Shown one piece after another: positions 8,795 to 16,167 of a DNA stretch of 28,915 bases; position 1 is the first letter of the stretch, and the number at the start of each line of letters is the position of its first letter. Location of the stretch: the NCBI GenBank assembly GCA_036397995.1, contig DASWHX010000203.1:1-28915 (forward strand), given 5' to 3'. A program made the translations under genes and the position numbers. Below the pieces are notes generated by a model that had not been told where the DNA came from, did not search any database, and was given only the letters and a program-made list of their open reading frames with translations. This DNA comes from DASWHX01 sp036397995. GTDB taxonomy: Bacteria; Bacteroidota; Bacteroidia; Cytophagales; Cyclobacteriaceae.

Positions 8795-8805
8795 TTAAAA
8801 TTCAT

Positions 8806-9270
8806 ATGAAAAAGAATCTGCTAAAACAAGATGAAGATCATATTCAACTTGATGCTGTTGAAGATCATAATGGTATCCTGACCATTCGTGGTGGCGGAGA
8901 CAAAAGAAATTGGAATGGCATCCACTATAAGCAAGGACTGTCTTCAAAAAATGTTGGTTCCACAAATTTATCCATTAACATAGCTACAATACCCCCGGGA
9001 GGAGTGGCTTATGCCCACGTTCATGATGGTTTTGAGGTAATGCTTTATATTCACCAGGGAAATGTTCGGCATGAATTCGGCCACAAATTGCAAAAGATTC
9101 TTGAAAACGGCGCAGGCGATTTTATCTACATCAAATCCGGAGTTCCTCATGAAGTCTTTAATATGAGTGACACTGAGCCGGTGGTTGCATTTGTTGCCCG
9201 CTCAAGTGCCAATGAGTGGGACAGGATTGTTCCATATGATAGAGAGAAGGGTGAAATGGTAAAGGATTAA
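8806..9270 (+). CDS. Cupin-domain protein with intact metal site
   Basis: 154 residues forming a single conserved cupin barrel. Motif 1, GGVAYAHVHDGFE, gives metal ligands H71, H73 and E77. Motif 2, GDFIYIKSGVPHEVFN, gives H115 and the conserved N119. There is no DNA-binding domain, so this is a stand-alone small enzyme or binding protein. The start is the ATG at 8806, 11 bases after the symporter stop, so the two genes are likely one unit and the cupin may act on a compound the symporter imports (inference). Dioxygenase, isomerase and non-enzymatic roles all occur in this fold. Confidence 0.85.
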   Translation: MKKNLLKQDEDHIQLDAVEDHNGILTIRGGGDKRNWNGIHYKQGLSSKNVGSTNLSINIATIPPGGVAYAHVHDGFEVMLYIHQGNVRHEFGHKLQKILENGAGDFIYIKSGVPHEVFNMSDTEPVVAFVARSSANEWDRIVPYDREKGEMVKD

Positions 9271-9407
9271 TATCGAAATACCTATATGAAGAGTTAGCAG
9301 GCAAGGAATACTTTGGATTTACTGCCACACTTATGACAGATAGTAGTCTGAATCTTGTTCGCCCGCTTCCATTTTGAGTTAATCATCGAAAACAAAAATT
9401 AAATTAG

Positions 9408-9420
9408 TGCCAAAATGGCA
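9408..9420. repeat. Short inverted repeat in the 241-base gap before the DUF6340-like gene
   Basis: TGCCA-AAA-TGGCA lies about 90 bases upstream of the lipoprotein start. It could be an operator half-site pair but is short enough to arise by chance. The rest of the gap 9271-9511 shows no gene, RNA or clear promoter to me. Confidence 0.2.
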
Positions 9421-9511
9421 AAACTATCCTGCTCACCATGACTTTTTCTGTGGGTTATTACTTAATAAATTAACTAACTTGGCTAAAGTTTATGTCTATT
9501 AATTAACATTC

Positions 9512-10534
9512 ATGCGCACAATTTTTCTTCTGATTTTCATCATTTTATCATCTTGCTCCATGCGGCTTGTGCACATGAGAGCCATGCAACCCGCATTGAT
9601 CACGGTTCCAACTGAAGTAAACACAATATTACTGCTTGACCGGTCAAGCCCGGAGTCGAAAGAGAAGGAAATAATTGGCTCAATTTTGTCTGCGGATACA
9701 CCCGGTGACAGGAATGCAGTGATTGCACAGTTTTTTTCTGGGATTGAATCTCAATTTTCAGCCGTTAACCGGTTTCAAACAATCAAAGCCACAGAGTCAT
9801 TACCCGGGACAAATCTTTCTTCTGCATTCCCGGTCCAGTTCGCGTGGGAGCAGGTTGAAACACTTTGCGATAAATATGAAGCCGATGCCATCATTTCACT
9901 GGAAGTATTAAGCACAAGATTCCTGGTCACCAATGGAACGAGGATGACCACCAAAAAAGTGGGAGAAGTAAATATACCCTTCCCCCAAATTTATGCTAAA
10001 GGAGTTGCAACTGCAGACATTGGAGTTCGATTATATGATCCTGTTCTGCAAAAAGTTGTAGATGAATTTTTATTCTCCTCCACCAGAGATTGGGAAGTAA
10101 ATGGTGTAACCATTGCTGATGCAGTTCGCCTGTTAATTGATAAGACGGAAGCCCTGCGTGATGTAAGTTTCGCGGCCGGTCTGCAGTATGGTTCAAGGCT
10201 TTCCCCGGAACCTATCCGGATAACCCGTGAATTTTATAAGAAACCCAAGCGGAACGCGGCCATGGAGCGTGGACGCAGACAAGCGGATACCAGGCTTTGG
10301 AAAGAAGCAGCTGAGACCTGGGAAAATGGAATTGAGAATTCGAATAATAAGACAGCCGGTCGGCTGGCTTATAATGTCGCGATAGCTTATGAAGTGTTGG
10401 GATCTTTTGATTTGGCGATAAAGTGGGCGCAGACGTCTTATGTAGAATTTGGAAACAAAAAGGCAAAAGAATACTCCGATATGCTGCATCGAAGATTAAA
10501 CCGCGAGAATATTCTGAAAGATCAACTTAATTAA
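9512..10534 (+). CDS. DUF6340-like lipoprotein with C-terminal TPR-like region
   Basis: 340 residues. The N-terminus MRTIFLLIFIILSSC is a lipoprotein signal with the lipid-modified cysteine at 15. The body resembles the Bacteroidota DUF6340 family: EVNTILLLDRSS, then GDRNAVIAQFFSGIE, then a segment ending in DEFLFSSTRDWEV. The last 90 or so residues (RRQADTRLWKEAAETWENGI, LAYNVAIAYEVLGSFDLAIKWAQ) look like two tetratricopeptide-type helix pairs, suggesting protein-protein contacts at the membrane. Function unknown. It converges on the next minus-strand gene with only 3 bases between stop codons. Confidence 0.78.
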   Translation: MRTIFLLIFIILSSCSMRLVHMRAMQPALITVPTEVNTILLLDRSSPESKEKEIIGSILSADTPGDRNAVIAQFFSGIESQFSAVNRFQTIKATESLPGTNLSSAFPVQFAWEQVETLCDKYEADAIISLEVLSTRFLVTNGTRMTTKKVGEVNIPFPQIYAKGVATADIGVRLYDPVLQKVVDEFLFSSTRDWEVNGVTIADAVRLLIDKTEALRDVSFAAGLQYGSRLSPEPIRITREFYKKPKRNAAMERGRRQADTRLWKEAAETWENGIENSNNKTAGRLAYNVAIAYEVLGSFDLAIKWAQTSYVEFGNKKAKEYSDMLHRRLNRENILKDQLN

Positions 10535-10537
10535 TAG

Positions 10538-11080
10538 CTACCTCTTCCAATCAAATCGTTCAACTTCCTCCCAATCATTGTCTTTTAACTGCAAAACTTT
10601 AGTTTGAAATTCGCGATCGCCTGATATGAAATTTTCCTCTTTTCTCTTCACAACATTTCCCTCAGAATCAGTGGCATCATAGGTAAGAACGAATGCTTTT
10701 TCTGAAACAACTTCAACAGATCCTGTTTCAACTCTGCCATCACTGGCCCAGGTAATAAATAGAATTTTTTTTTCCGCGGGGTGCCAGTACCAGGTACGTT
10801 CATAGGTAGTAAAATCTGAATTCCTGAAATGAAAGACTTTGCGAATGCGAAAGAAATTCTTATCCTGGTCAATATAACAGTAAAAACCATCTCCTTTCAC
10901 AGAGGCTACTTTATTCTGGTCATAATTCTCCCTGATACTCTCCCATCGACCGCCATTCTTTGCCAGAAATTCAATCATCATTTGATAGCGATCAATATCA
11001 AGCATTTGTGAATGACCAGGCGTGGCCACTCCGCTCACAAGCATAAGAAAAATAAAACCTGAAATTCTTTTTACAAGCAA
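10538..11080 (-). CDS. Small secreted protein of unknown function, TTG start
   Basis: 180 residues. The N-terminus MLVKRISGFIFLMLVSGVATPGHSQ is a good signal peptide, but it requires initiation at a TTG (11080). An in-frame stop lies 6 bases upstream, and the first ATG (11044) would start inside the hydrophobic core and lose the basic KR, so TTG is favoured. The mature part is a compact domain rich in aromatic strand-like segments (FRIRKVFHFRN, YERTWYWHPAEKKILFITWA, RFDWKR), which resembles small lipocalin-like or DUF6265-like beta barrels. I cannot name the family. It starts 10 bases after the halogenase-like gene and is likely co-transcribed with it. Confidence 0.7.
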   Translation of the reverse strand: MLVKRISGFIFLMLVSGVATPGHSQMLDIDRYQMMIEFLAKNGGRWESIRENYDQNKVASVKGDGFYCYIDQDKNFFRIRKVFHFRNSDFTTYERTWYWHPAEKKILFITWASDGRVETGSVEVVSEKAFVLTYDATDSEGNVVKRKEENFISGDREFQTKVLQLKDNDWEEVERFDWKR

Positions 11081-11090
11081 AATCTATAAG

Positions 11091-12788
11091 TTAGGCGGTA
11101 ATAACAGGATCCTTCGAAAAGGAATACATCCAGAATTTATCAATATCTTCACTTATTAATGTATCCGTACCAAATAAATTTTCAGGTCCATCGCCTGGTC
11201 CGACGGACAGGTCCATTTGGTACGGATTAACTACCAAATCATAGGGCTGATTATTTACAACGGTATTCACTCTTCTGAATAATTCACTGGCAATTTTTTC
11301 CAAAACGTTCATGTTACTTTCCAGCCGGGCCAGGAGTTCTTCCGGAGTTGCAGTCTTCTTTCCAATATTTTGCTGAAAATTTTTAAGAAAATCAATTTCA
11401 AGAGGATCAAAGTATTTGTGTGTAAAGGTTTCTTTTTCATAAGGAGACCAGGCAACAAACAGATTTTGAACCTGGTTATTCAATTTACCTAACCGTTGGA
11501 AAATGGATTCAGACTCAGAAGATAGCCTGGTTAGCAATCTGATATTCGTAAATCCGTTATTAACAAAGATGGGAACCTGGATCGACCAATAAGTCGCGAA
11601 ATCCCAAAAGATTTTACATACCATAATTTGGGTGTTACCCATCAATGGATATTTATTCTGATAGATGGGCAGCCAGTTGTCAATAAGTGCTGTATGAACC
11701 CGCTCATAGATAATTGAACGAACACTTACATCTTCACCGCTTAAATATCTGGTAATCAGATCGTGCAGCCAGCAATTTGAAAGTGAAATAAAGTCTGTTC
11801 CCGGCGAATAAAATGGATCCAGGAACGCGCCGGATTCTCCGGTTACTCCCCAACGTTCACCGGAATAAAATTTTCCACTGTGATGAGCATAATGTTTTAA
11901 TATCATGAAGTCCAGCAAATCATCTTTTTTCTCTTTGAACTTTTCAGCACATTGCGGCTCATTTTTTTCGAGCCACTGTATTGCCTTTTCATGAGTGTTT
12001 AGCGAATCAAACGGATGAAGCTTTTGATCGGCCACAATGCCAATACTGGTGGACCCTTCCGTTAAGGGAATTATCCATACCCAATACCCGTGATCCATAA
12101 AATGTATGGTACCCAGTTTTCGAAGGCCGGGTTTAAGTTGCCCTGACCAAACCGGATCAGCTGACCAATCATCAACATCAATAACACAGTTATATCTGAA
12201 CCAAACCGCGTTTACATCATGGTCAAGAGGTCTTTGAAATCCCAATTTCCTTTTCAGAACTCCTGCTCTACCGGTAGCGTCAACCACCCATTTGCCTTTG
12301 GCCGAAAATTTATCACCGCTCTTTGAGTATAATACTTCGTGAAAATCATCCGAAAAATTCACCTCTTTTACTGATGCCCCGAGAATCAGTTTGCAACCCA
12401 AGTCAGAAGTTATTCTGCATAATTCATTTTCAAAAATACCCCTATCCAATTGATGACTGGGAACCGGTAACTTTACTCTCGGACCAATTTCAACCCGCTT
12501 TGTCAGATCTTCCTTATGCTGCGGCGTGAGATAAAATCTCAACCCATACTTTGGCAGTTGTTTTTTGTCAAGGTAGCTCTTCAAATCTAAAATCTCCCTG
12601 AGATAATGGGTGCCTAATTCAACGGTAGATTCCCCAACTTTGTGCGCAGCCGCCGGAGCTTCAGTAGCCCGTCGCTCCAATACTAATATTGAAATTTCAG
12701 GATTTGATTTCTTTAATTGAATGGAAAGGGTAAGTCCGGCAAGCCCACCACCCAAAATAATCACATCATATTGAATTTCCTCTTTCAT
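11091..12788 (-). CDS. Flavin-dependent halogenase-like FAD enzyme
   Basis: 565 residues. GGGLAG at 13-18 within VIILGGGLAGLTLS is the FAD-binding motif. VGESTVELGTHYL at 51-63 matches the GEST/GEAT region of the halogenase superfamily. Lys80 (LPKYGLRF) falls where tryptophan halogenases have their catalytic lysine (K79 in PrnA). W236-V-W238-I-I-P241 is an exact WxWxIP signature, which separates halogenases from related monooxygenases. VVDATGRAGVL and GAFLDPFYSPGTDF complete the flavin site. The C-terminal 200 or so residues are helical and not clearly matched by memory. Such enzymes use FADH2, oxygen and halide, so a flavin reductase elsewhere would be needed. Non-halogenating relatives exist, so activity is not proven. 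Confidence 0.8.
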   Translation of the reverse strand: MKEEIQYDVIILGGGLAGLTLSIQLKKSNPEISILVLERRATEAPAAAHKVGESTVELGTHYLREILDLKSYLDKKQLPKYGLRFYLTPQHKEDLTKRVEIGPRVKLPVPSHQLDRGIFENELCRITSDLGCKLILGASVKEVNFSDDFHEVLYSKSGDKFSAKGKWVVDATGRAGVLKRKLGFQRPLDHDVNAVWFRYNCVIDVDDWSADPVWSGQLKPGLRKLGTIHFMDHGYWVWIIPLTEGSTSIGIVADQKLHPFDSLNTHEKAIQWLEKNEPQCAEKFKEKKDDLLDFMILKHYAHHSGKFYSGERWGVTGESGAFLDPFYSPGTDFISLSNCWLHDLITRYLSGEDVSVRSIIYERVHTALIDNWLPIYQNKYPLMGNTQIMVCKIFWDFATYWSIQVPIFVNNGFTNIRLLTRLSSESESIFQRLGKLNNQVQNLFVAWSPYEKETFTHKYFDPLEIDFLKNFQQNIGKKTATPEELLARLESNMNVLEKIASELFRRVNTVVNNQPYDLVVNPYQMDLSVGPGDGPENLFGTDTLISEDIDKFWMYSFSKDPVITA

Positions 12789-12813
12789 CTCTGGTAACTA
12801 TAGGTATTTCTAA

Positions 12814-12839
12814 GCTGTGCAACTAAATGTTGTAACAGC
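12814..12839. repeat. Interrupted stem-loop upstream of the halogenase-like gene
   Basis: GCTGT and ACAGC form an outer 5-bp stem, CAAC and GTTG an inner 4-bp stem, with one and two unpaired bases between them and a TAAAT loop. It starts 26 bases upstream of the halogenase-like start, at about the place where transcription would begin, and could be an operator or a 5' leader structure. Confidence 0.3.
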
Positions 12840-12868
12840 AAAGTAAATATTTTATTGTGATAACTCAA
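12839..12868 (-). promoter_or_regulatory. Candidate Bacteroidota-type promoter for the halogenase-like gene
   Basis: On the minus strand TTG (12868-12866), a 20-base spacer and TACTTTG (12845-12839) approximate the -33 TTTG / -7 TAnnTTTG layout. The -7 element is one base short of consensus, so this is tentative. Confidence 0.3.
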
Positions 12869-12940
12869 TCTTGCTCAGAATTAATAATTAAATCAAAAAG
12901 TGATAAGTTTCGTATAAGAATTTAGCCCAGCTAAACCCGT

Positions 12941-14293
12941 TTGCAAGTGAATTCAGGAAATATCATACTAATAATTAGCGGATTAATTACACTTATCGCG
13001 TGTAAGGAAGAGATTGTTCCTGAAGCATACAAACCCACAAACAAGCATAAGGCCTACATTTTTTCACTAGAGGAATTAAATCTTGACAAGACGGCTCTTG
13101 GAAGTGAGTGGATCAAAAGTTCGGAAGAAGCTTTACTTAGCCCTGTTTGGATTGAGACACCATTTGAAGAAGCTTTTTACCTGGAGCCATCACAGGCGGA
13201 GGCATTGAGTTATAGATTTTCGGTAAAGCGGGGACAAAAATTAATGATTAATGTTTACTCTTATGGAGCTGATTCCGTCATCTTGTTCATGGATTTATTC
13301 AGAATTGTTAACGACTCCCTGAAGCAATGGAATCATGTAGCCTCATCGGATGATGAAGATAACAAACTTGCATTTGAAGCAAGAGAAAATTCCGATTATA
13401 TTGTCAGATTGCAGCCGGAATTACTTAGAGGTGGAAAGTACTCCATCACAATCCGAAAAGTTCCGACTCTCATTTTTCCCGTTACCGGGAAAGATAGCCG
13501 CGCCATAGGTAGTTTTTACGGCGACCCTCGTGAAGGTGGTAAGCGTAATCATCACGGTGTTGATATATTTGCCAATAGATATACACCCATTATTGCACCG
13601 ACAAAGGGTTATATCAGATTTGTGGGTGAACGCAATTTAGGTGGAAATGTTATTTGGCTTAACGACGTGCAAAGAGGTCAAAATTTATATTTTGCGCATC
13701 TGCAGGAACAACTCGTTGAAGAAAATACTTGGGTTGAAGCCGGCGATACCATCGGTACAGTAGGGAATACAGGAAATGCAAGGAGTACTCCCACTCATCT
13801 TCATTTTGGAATATACAGCCGTGGGCCCCAGGATCCGTTATTTTTTATTAAAGAAACAAACCTTGAAGCGGATTCTATTTCTGTAAATCAGGAATTGATC
13901 GGCTTGTTTGCAAGATCAATGAATGACCAATTATTTATCCCAAACATTTCTCCGGCTTTCAAACAAGGGAGTTTTCCAGATACCATCAAAACTCACCAGG
14001 TATTCAAAATTATTGGTGGTTTCAGGAATTACTATAAAGTACAATTACCTAATCAGCAAATAGCTTATTTACTTAATAGATTTGTTGAGTCAATTAGTTC
14101 TCCAATTGATGAACAGGTTATCAGAAATGAAACTGCCAGTCTCCTAAATGAACCTTCTTCCTCAGGCGTTTCAAAAGAAACTATCCGGGAAGGAGAACAA
14201 ATCACCGTTTTAGGCCACTTCAGTGATTTTTGGTGGGTTCAAACTTCCAATGGCAGCCTGGGCTGGCTCCCTAAATATCGGGTCACCCAATAA
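12941..14293 (+). CDS. M23 (LytM-type) endopeptidase lipoprotein with C-terminal SH3-like region
   Basis: 450 residues. A lipoprotein signal ends in LITLIAC with Cys21. The start must be TTG (12941) or GTG (12947), because an in-frame stop lies 6 bases upstream of the TTG and no ATG precedes the signal. Residues 70-175 look like a beta-rich pre-peptidase domain (YRFSVKRGQKLMINVYSYG). The M23 core has HHGVD (zinc ligands H204 and D208), AHL (H253) and THLHFG (H286, zinc ligand H288), a complete LytM active site, so it should cleave peptidoglycan cross-links or similar peptides. Two SH3-like stretches follow, the last ending GWLPKYRV. A role in cell-wall remodelling at the envelope is likely. 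Confidence 0.9.
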   Translation: MQVNSGNIILIISGLITLIACKEEIVPEAYKPTNKHKAYIFSLEELNLDKTALGSEWIKSSEEALLSPVWIETPFEEAFYLEPSQAEALSYRFSVKRGQKLMINVYSYGADSVILFMDLFRIVNDSLKQWNHVASSDDEDNKLAFEARENSDYIVRLQPELLRGGKYSITIRKVPTLIFPVTGKDSRAIGSFYGDPREGGKRNHHGVDIFANRYTPIIAPTKGYIRFVGERNLGGNVIWLNDVQRGQNLYFAHLQEQLVEENTWVEAGDTIGTVGNTGNARSTPTHLHFGIYSRGPQDPLFFIKETNLEADSISVNQELIGLFARSMNDQLFIPNISPAFKQGSFPDTIKTHQVFKIIGGFRNYYKVQLPNQQIAYLLNRFVESISSPIDEQVIRNETASLLNEPSSSGVSKETIREGEQITVLGHFSDFWWVQTSNGSLGWLPKYRVTQ

Positions 14294-14358
14294 TTCGCTG
14301 ATACCGGCAAAACTGATCCGGATTTTGATTAGAATTGCAGACTTTTTTCTGTGGTTTT

Positions 14359-14964
14359 ATGACAATGTCAGCAAAGGTAAGGTCCGTTGAAAGGCTTTTT
14401 AAGTCATTGGATAAACGGATCCATCAATTCCAAAGTACAACCCGGTTGCAATGTGCCCCGGGCTGTGGTAAATGTTGCCAGAAACCAGATATAGAGGCCA
14501 GCGTATTGGAGTTCCTGCCCTTTGCCTATCATTTTTATCATGAAAATGATTTTGCAACTGTGATGAAGTTTGTAGAAGCACCGGAAAGCAGAATCTGCAA
14601 GCTTTTTAAACCGCTGGTTATTGAATCTGAAAAGGGTTTTTGTGGCAATTACAATAACAGGGGTTTAATATGCAGGCTCTTTGGTTATTCTGCCCTTCGT
14701 GATAAAAGCGGCAAACCAACCATGTTTACCTGTTCAATCATAAAATCTTCTCCCGAATATCCTGAAACATTGGCGAAATTATCAGATGGCTTGAGAATTC
14801 CCTTTACAGCAGATTATTATAAAAGACTTTCCCAAATTGATTATGGACTGGCTAATGAATTGCTCCCTGTCAATGCTGCAATTCGAAGAGCTATTCAACA
14901 GGTAGTTCAATATTATACTTATAGACCTAAAATGAAACCAGGAAATCTTAAGAAAGACGGATAA
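14359..14964 (+). CDS. YkgJ-family cysteine-cluster protein
   Basis: 201 residues from the ATG at 14359; the frame is open back to a TTG at 14335, but the ATG start (or ATG 14365) gives a normal N-terminus. The pattern CAPGCGKCC (C32, C36, C39, C40) with later C80, C95, C105 and C125 is the YkgJ zinc/iron-chelating arrangement, including NYNNRGLICRLFGYSA. These proteins are thought to bind a metal ion or cluster, but their role is unknown. The gene follows the M23 gene after 65 bases and precedes the caspase-like gene by 64 bases, with a weak hairpin in that gap. Confidence 0.85.
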   Translation: MTMSAKVRSVERLFKSLDKRIHQFQSTTRLQCAPGCGKCCQKPDIEASVLEFLPFAYHFYHENDFATVMKFVEAPESRICKLFKPLVIESEKGFCGNYNNRGLICRLFGYSALRDKSGKPTMFTCSIIKSSPEYPETLAKLSDGLRIPFTADYYKRLSQIDYGLANELLPVNAAIRRAIQQVVQYYTYRPKMKPGNLKKDG

Positions 14965-14976
14965 CACACCCTATAA

Positions 14977-15001
14977 TAAATTGGAACTTTAAACCAATTT
15001 A
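14977..15001 (+). terminator. Weak hairpin between the YkgJ and caspase-like genes
   Basis: TAAATTGG, a 9-base loop (AACTTTAAA) and CCAATTTA make a perfect 8-bp stem 12 bases past the YkgJ stop. No T-run follows, so it is at best an attenuating or processing structure. Confidence 0.3.
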
Positions 15002-15028
15002 ATTAGATTCCACATTCATTAAATTACC

Positions 15029-15727
15029 ATGAGAATACTCTTCATATTTACCTGTATCAGCATATTTTCCATATCGCTATATTCGCAATCAAAAGATGTC
15101 ATCGCCAGAGTATATCTGAATAATTCAGCAAAGTCTTACTCAGCCGCTGGTTCCTCAAAATTTACCGGTACCCTGATTGAAGCACTTGAATCTGAAACCG
15201 GTTCCGATAAGTCTTTGCACATCGCTGAATTGTTTCAGTTTTTCCAGAATAATGAATTGAAAGCCGACACGGTTACTTATGGGAAAAATGATCCCGGTTC
15301 TGAATTCATTTTTGCCAACCGTGATGACCGAAGTACAAATTATGCCTTAATAATTTACGTGGAAGAATATGATACCTGGGAGAAAATTGAAGGTATAGAA
15401 AACGATGCAAAGAAAATTGAATCTCTTTTGGCCGATAATTTCGGATTTAATACGGAACTTGTTTCAAATCCAACCAGAGTTGAGCTCCTGATGACCATAC
15501 GTAAGTTTACCACCATGAAATACAAACCCAATGACCACCTCTTTATTTATTTTGCAGGTCATGGATATTACGATGAGCTGTATAAGTGGAATTACCTGGT
15601 TTTGAAAGACTCACAGAAAGACGAAGAGGTAAAACAATCCTATATGCCAGTTTCACAATTATTGATGTTAGCAGACAATATATCAGCCGACAAAGTATTA
15701 GTTTTTATTGATGCCGGAGCAAAATAA
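15029..15727 (+). CDS. Secreted caspase-like protein, permuted order and catalytic Cys absent
   Basis: 232 residues beginning with a signal peptide (MRILFIFTCISIFSISLYSQ). Residues 105-232 read like the p20 half of a bacterial peptidase C14 domain: YALIIYVEEYDTW, ENDAKKIESLLADNFGF, then YKPNDHLFIYFAGHGYYDE with the catalytic His at 178. It ends in KVLVFIDAGAK and the stop codon. In active relatives this strand reads DxC, so the cysteine position is Gly230 and the protein stops two residues later. Residues 26-97 (KSYSAAGSSKFTGTLIEALE, HIAELFQFF, GKNDPGSEFIF) resemble the segment that normally follows the cysteine, the p10-like half. The halves are therefore in swapped order. A signalling or scaffold role is possible; proteolysis is unlikely. 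A tandem-caspase remnant is the main alternative. Five bases separate it from the SRPBCC gene. Confidence 0.8.
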   Translation: MRILFIFTCISIFSISLYSQSKDVIARVYLNNSAKSYSAAGSSKFTGTLIEALESETGSDKSLHIAELFQFFQNNELKADTVTYGKNDPGSEFIFANRDDRSTNYALIIYVEEYDTWEKIEGIENDAKKIESLLADNFGFNTELVSNPTRVELLMTIRKFTTMKYKPNDHLFIYFAGHGYYDELYKWNYLVLKDSQKDEEVKQSYMPVSQLLMLADNISADKVLVFIDAGAK

Positions 15728-15732
15728 TTTTT

Positions 15733-16167
15733 ATGCCTGAAATTCATCATAATTTTGTTGTCAATCAGGGTATTGAAAAAGTTTTCAATGGTGTATCCGA
15801 CCCAATTTACCTTGATAAATGGTGGAGCAAAAATTCCTCCGGAAACCCAAGAACGGGAGAAATTTATAAACTTGGGTTTGGCCCCGGTTATGCATGGGAG
15901 GCCGAAGTAACTTCTGTTTCCAAACCTGATTTATTCGAGCTGAAATTAATAAAGGCGGATAATGACTGGATGGGCTCTAAAGTTACTTTTGAGCTTGTGT
16001 CTTTGAATGATAAAAAAACCCAGGTGAAATTTCACCACTCAGGCTGGCAATCTGACAGTGATCACTTCAGGATTTCAAATTATTGCTGGGCTATGTATCT
16101 CAGAATTCTAAAGCGATACCTGGAATATGAGGAGGAGGTTCCTTACGAAAAACGCCTGGAGGTGTAA
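15733..16167 (+). CDS. SRPBCC/AHSA1-family protein
   Basis: 144 residues with the START-like helix-grip fold pattern: HHNFVVNQGIEKVFNGVSDPIYLDKWWSKN at the start, GYAWEAEVTSVSKPDLFELKL in the middle, and KTQVKFHHSGW before a C-terminal helix (WAMYLRILKRYLEYEE). AHSA1-type proteins bind hydrophobic ligands or interact with partner proteins; nothing more specific is visible. No signal peptide is present, so it is cytoplasmic, unlike the caspase-like protein encoded 5 bases upstream. Its TAA stop abuts the stop codon of the convergent dipeptidase gene with no base between. Confidence 0.85.
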   Translation: MPEIHHNFVVNQGIEKVFNGVSDPIYLDKWWSKNSSGNPRTGEIYKLGFGPGYAWEAEVTSVSKPDLFELKLIKADNDWMGSKVTFELVSLNDKKTQVKFHHSGWQSDSDHFRISNYCWAMYLRILKRYLEYEEEVPYEKRLEV

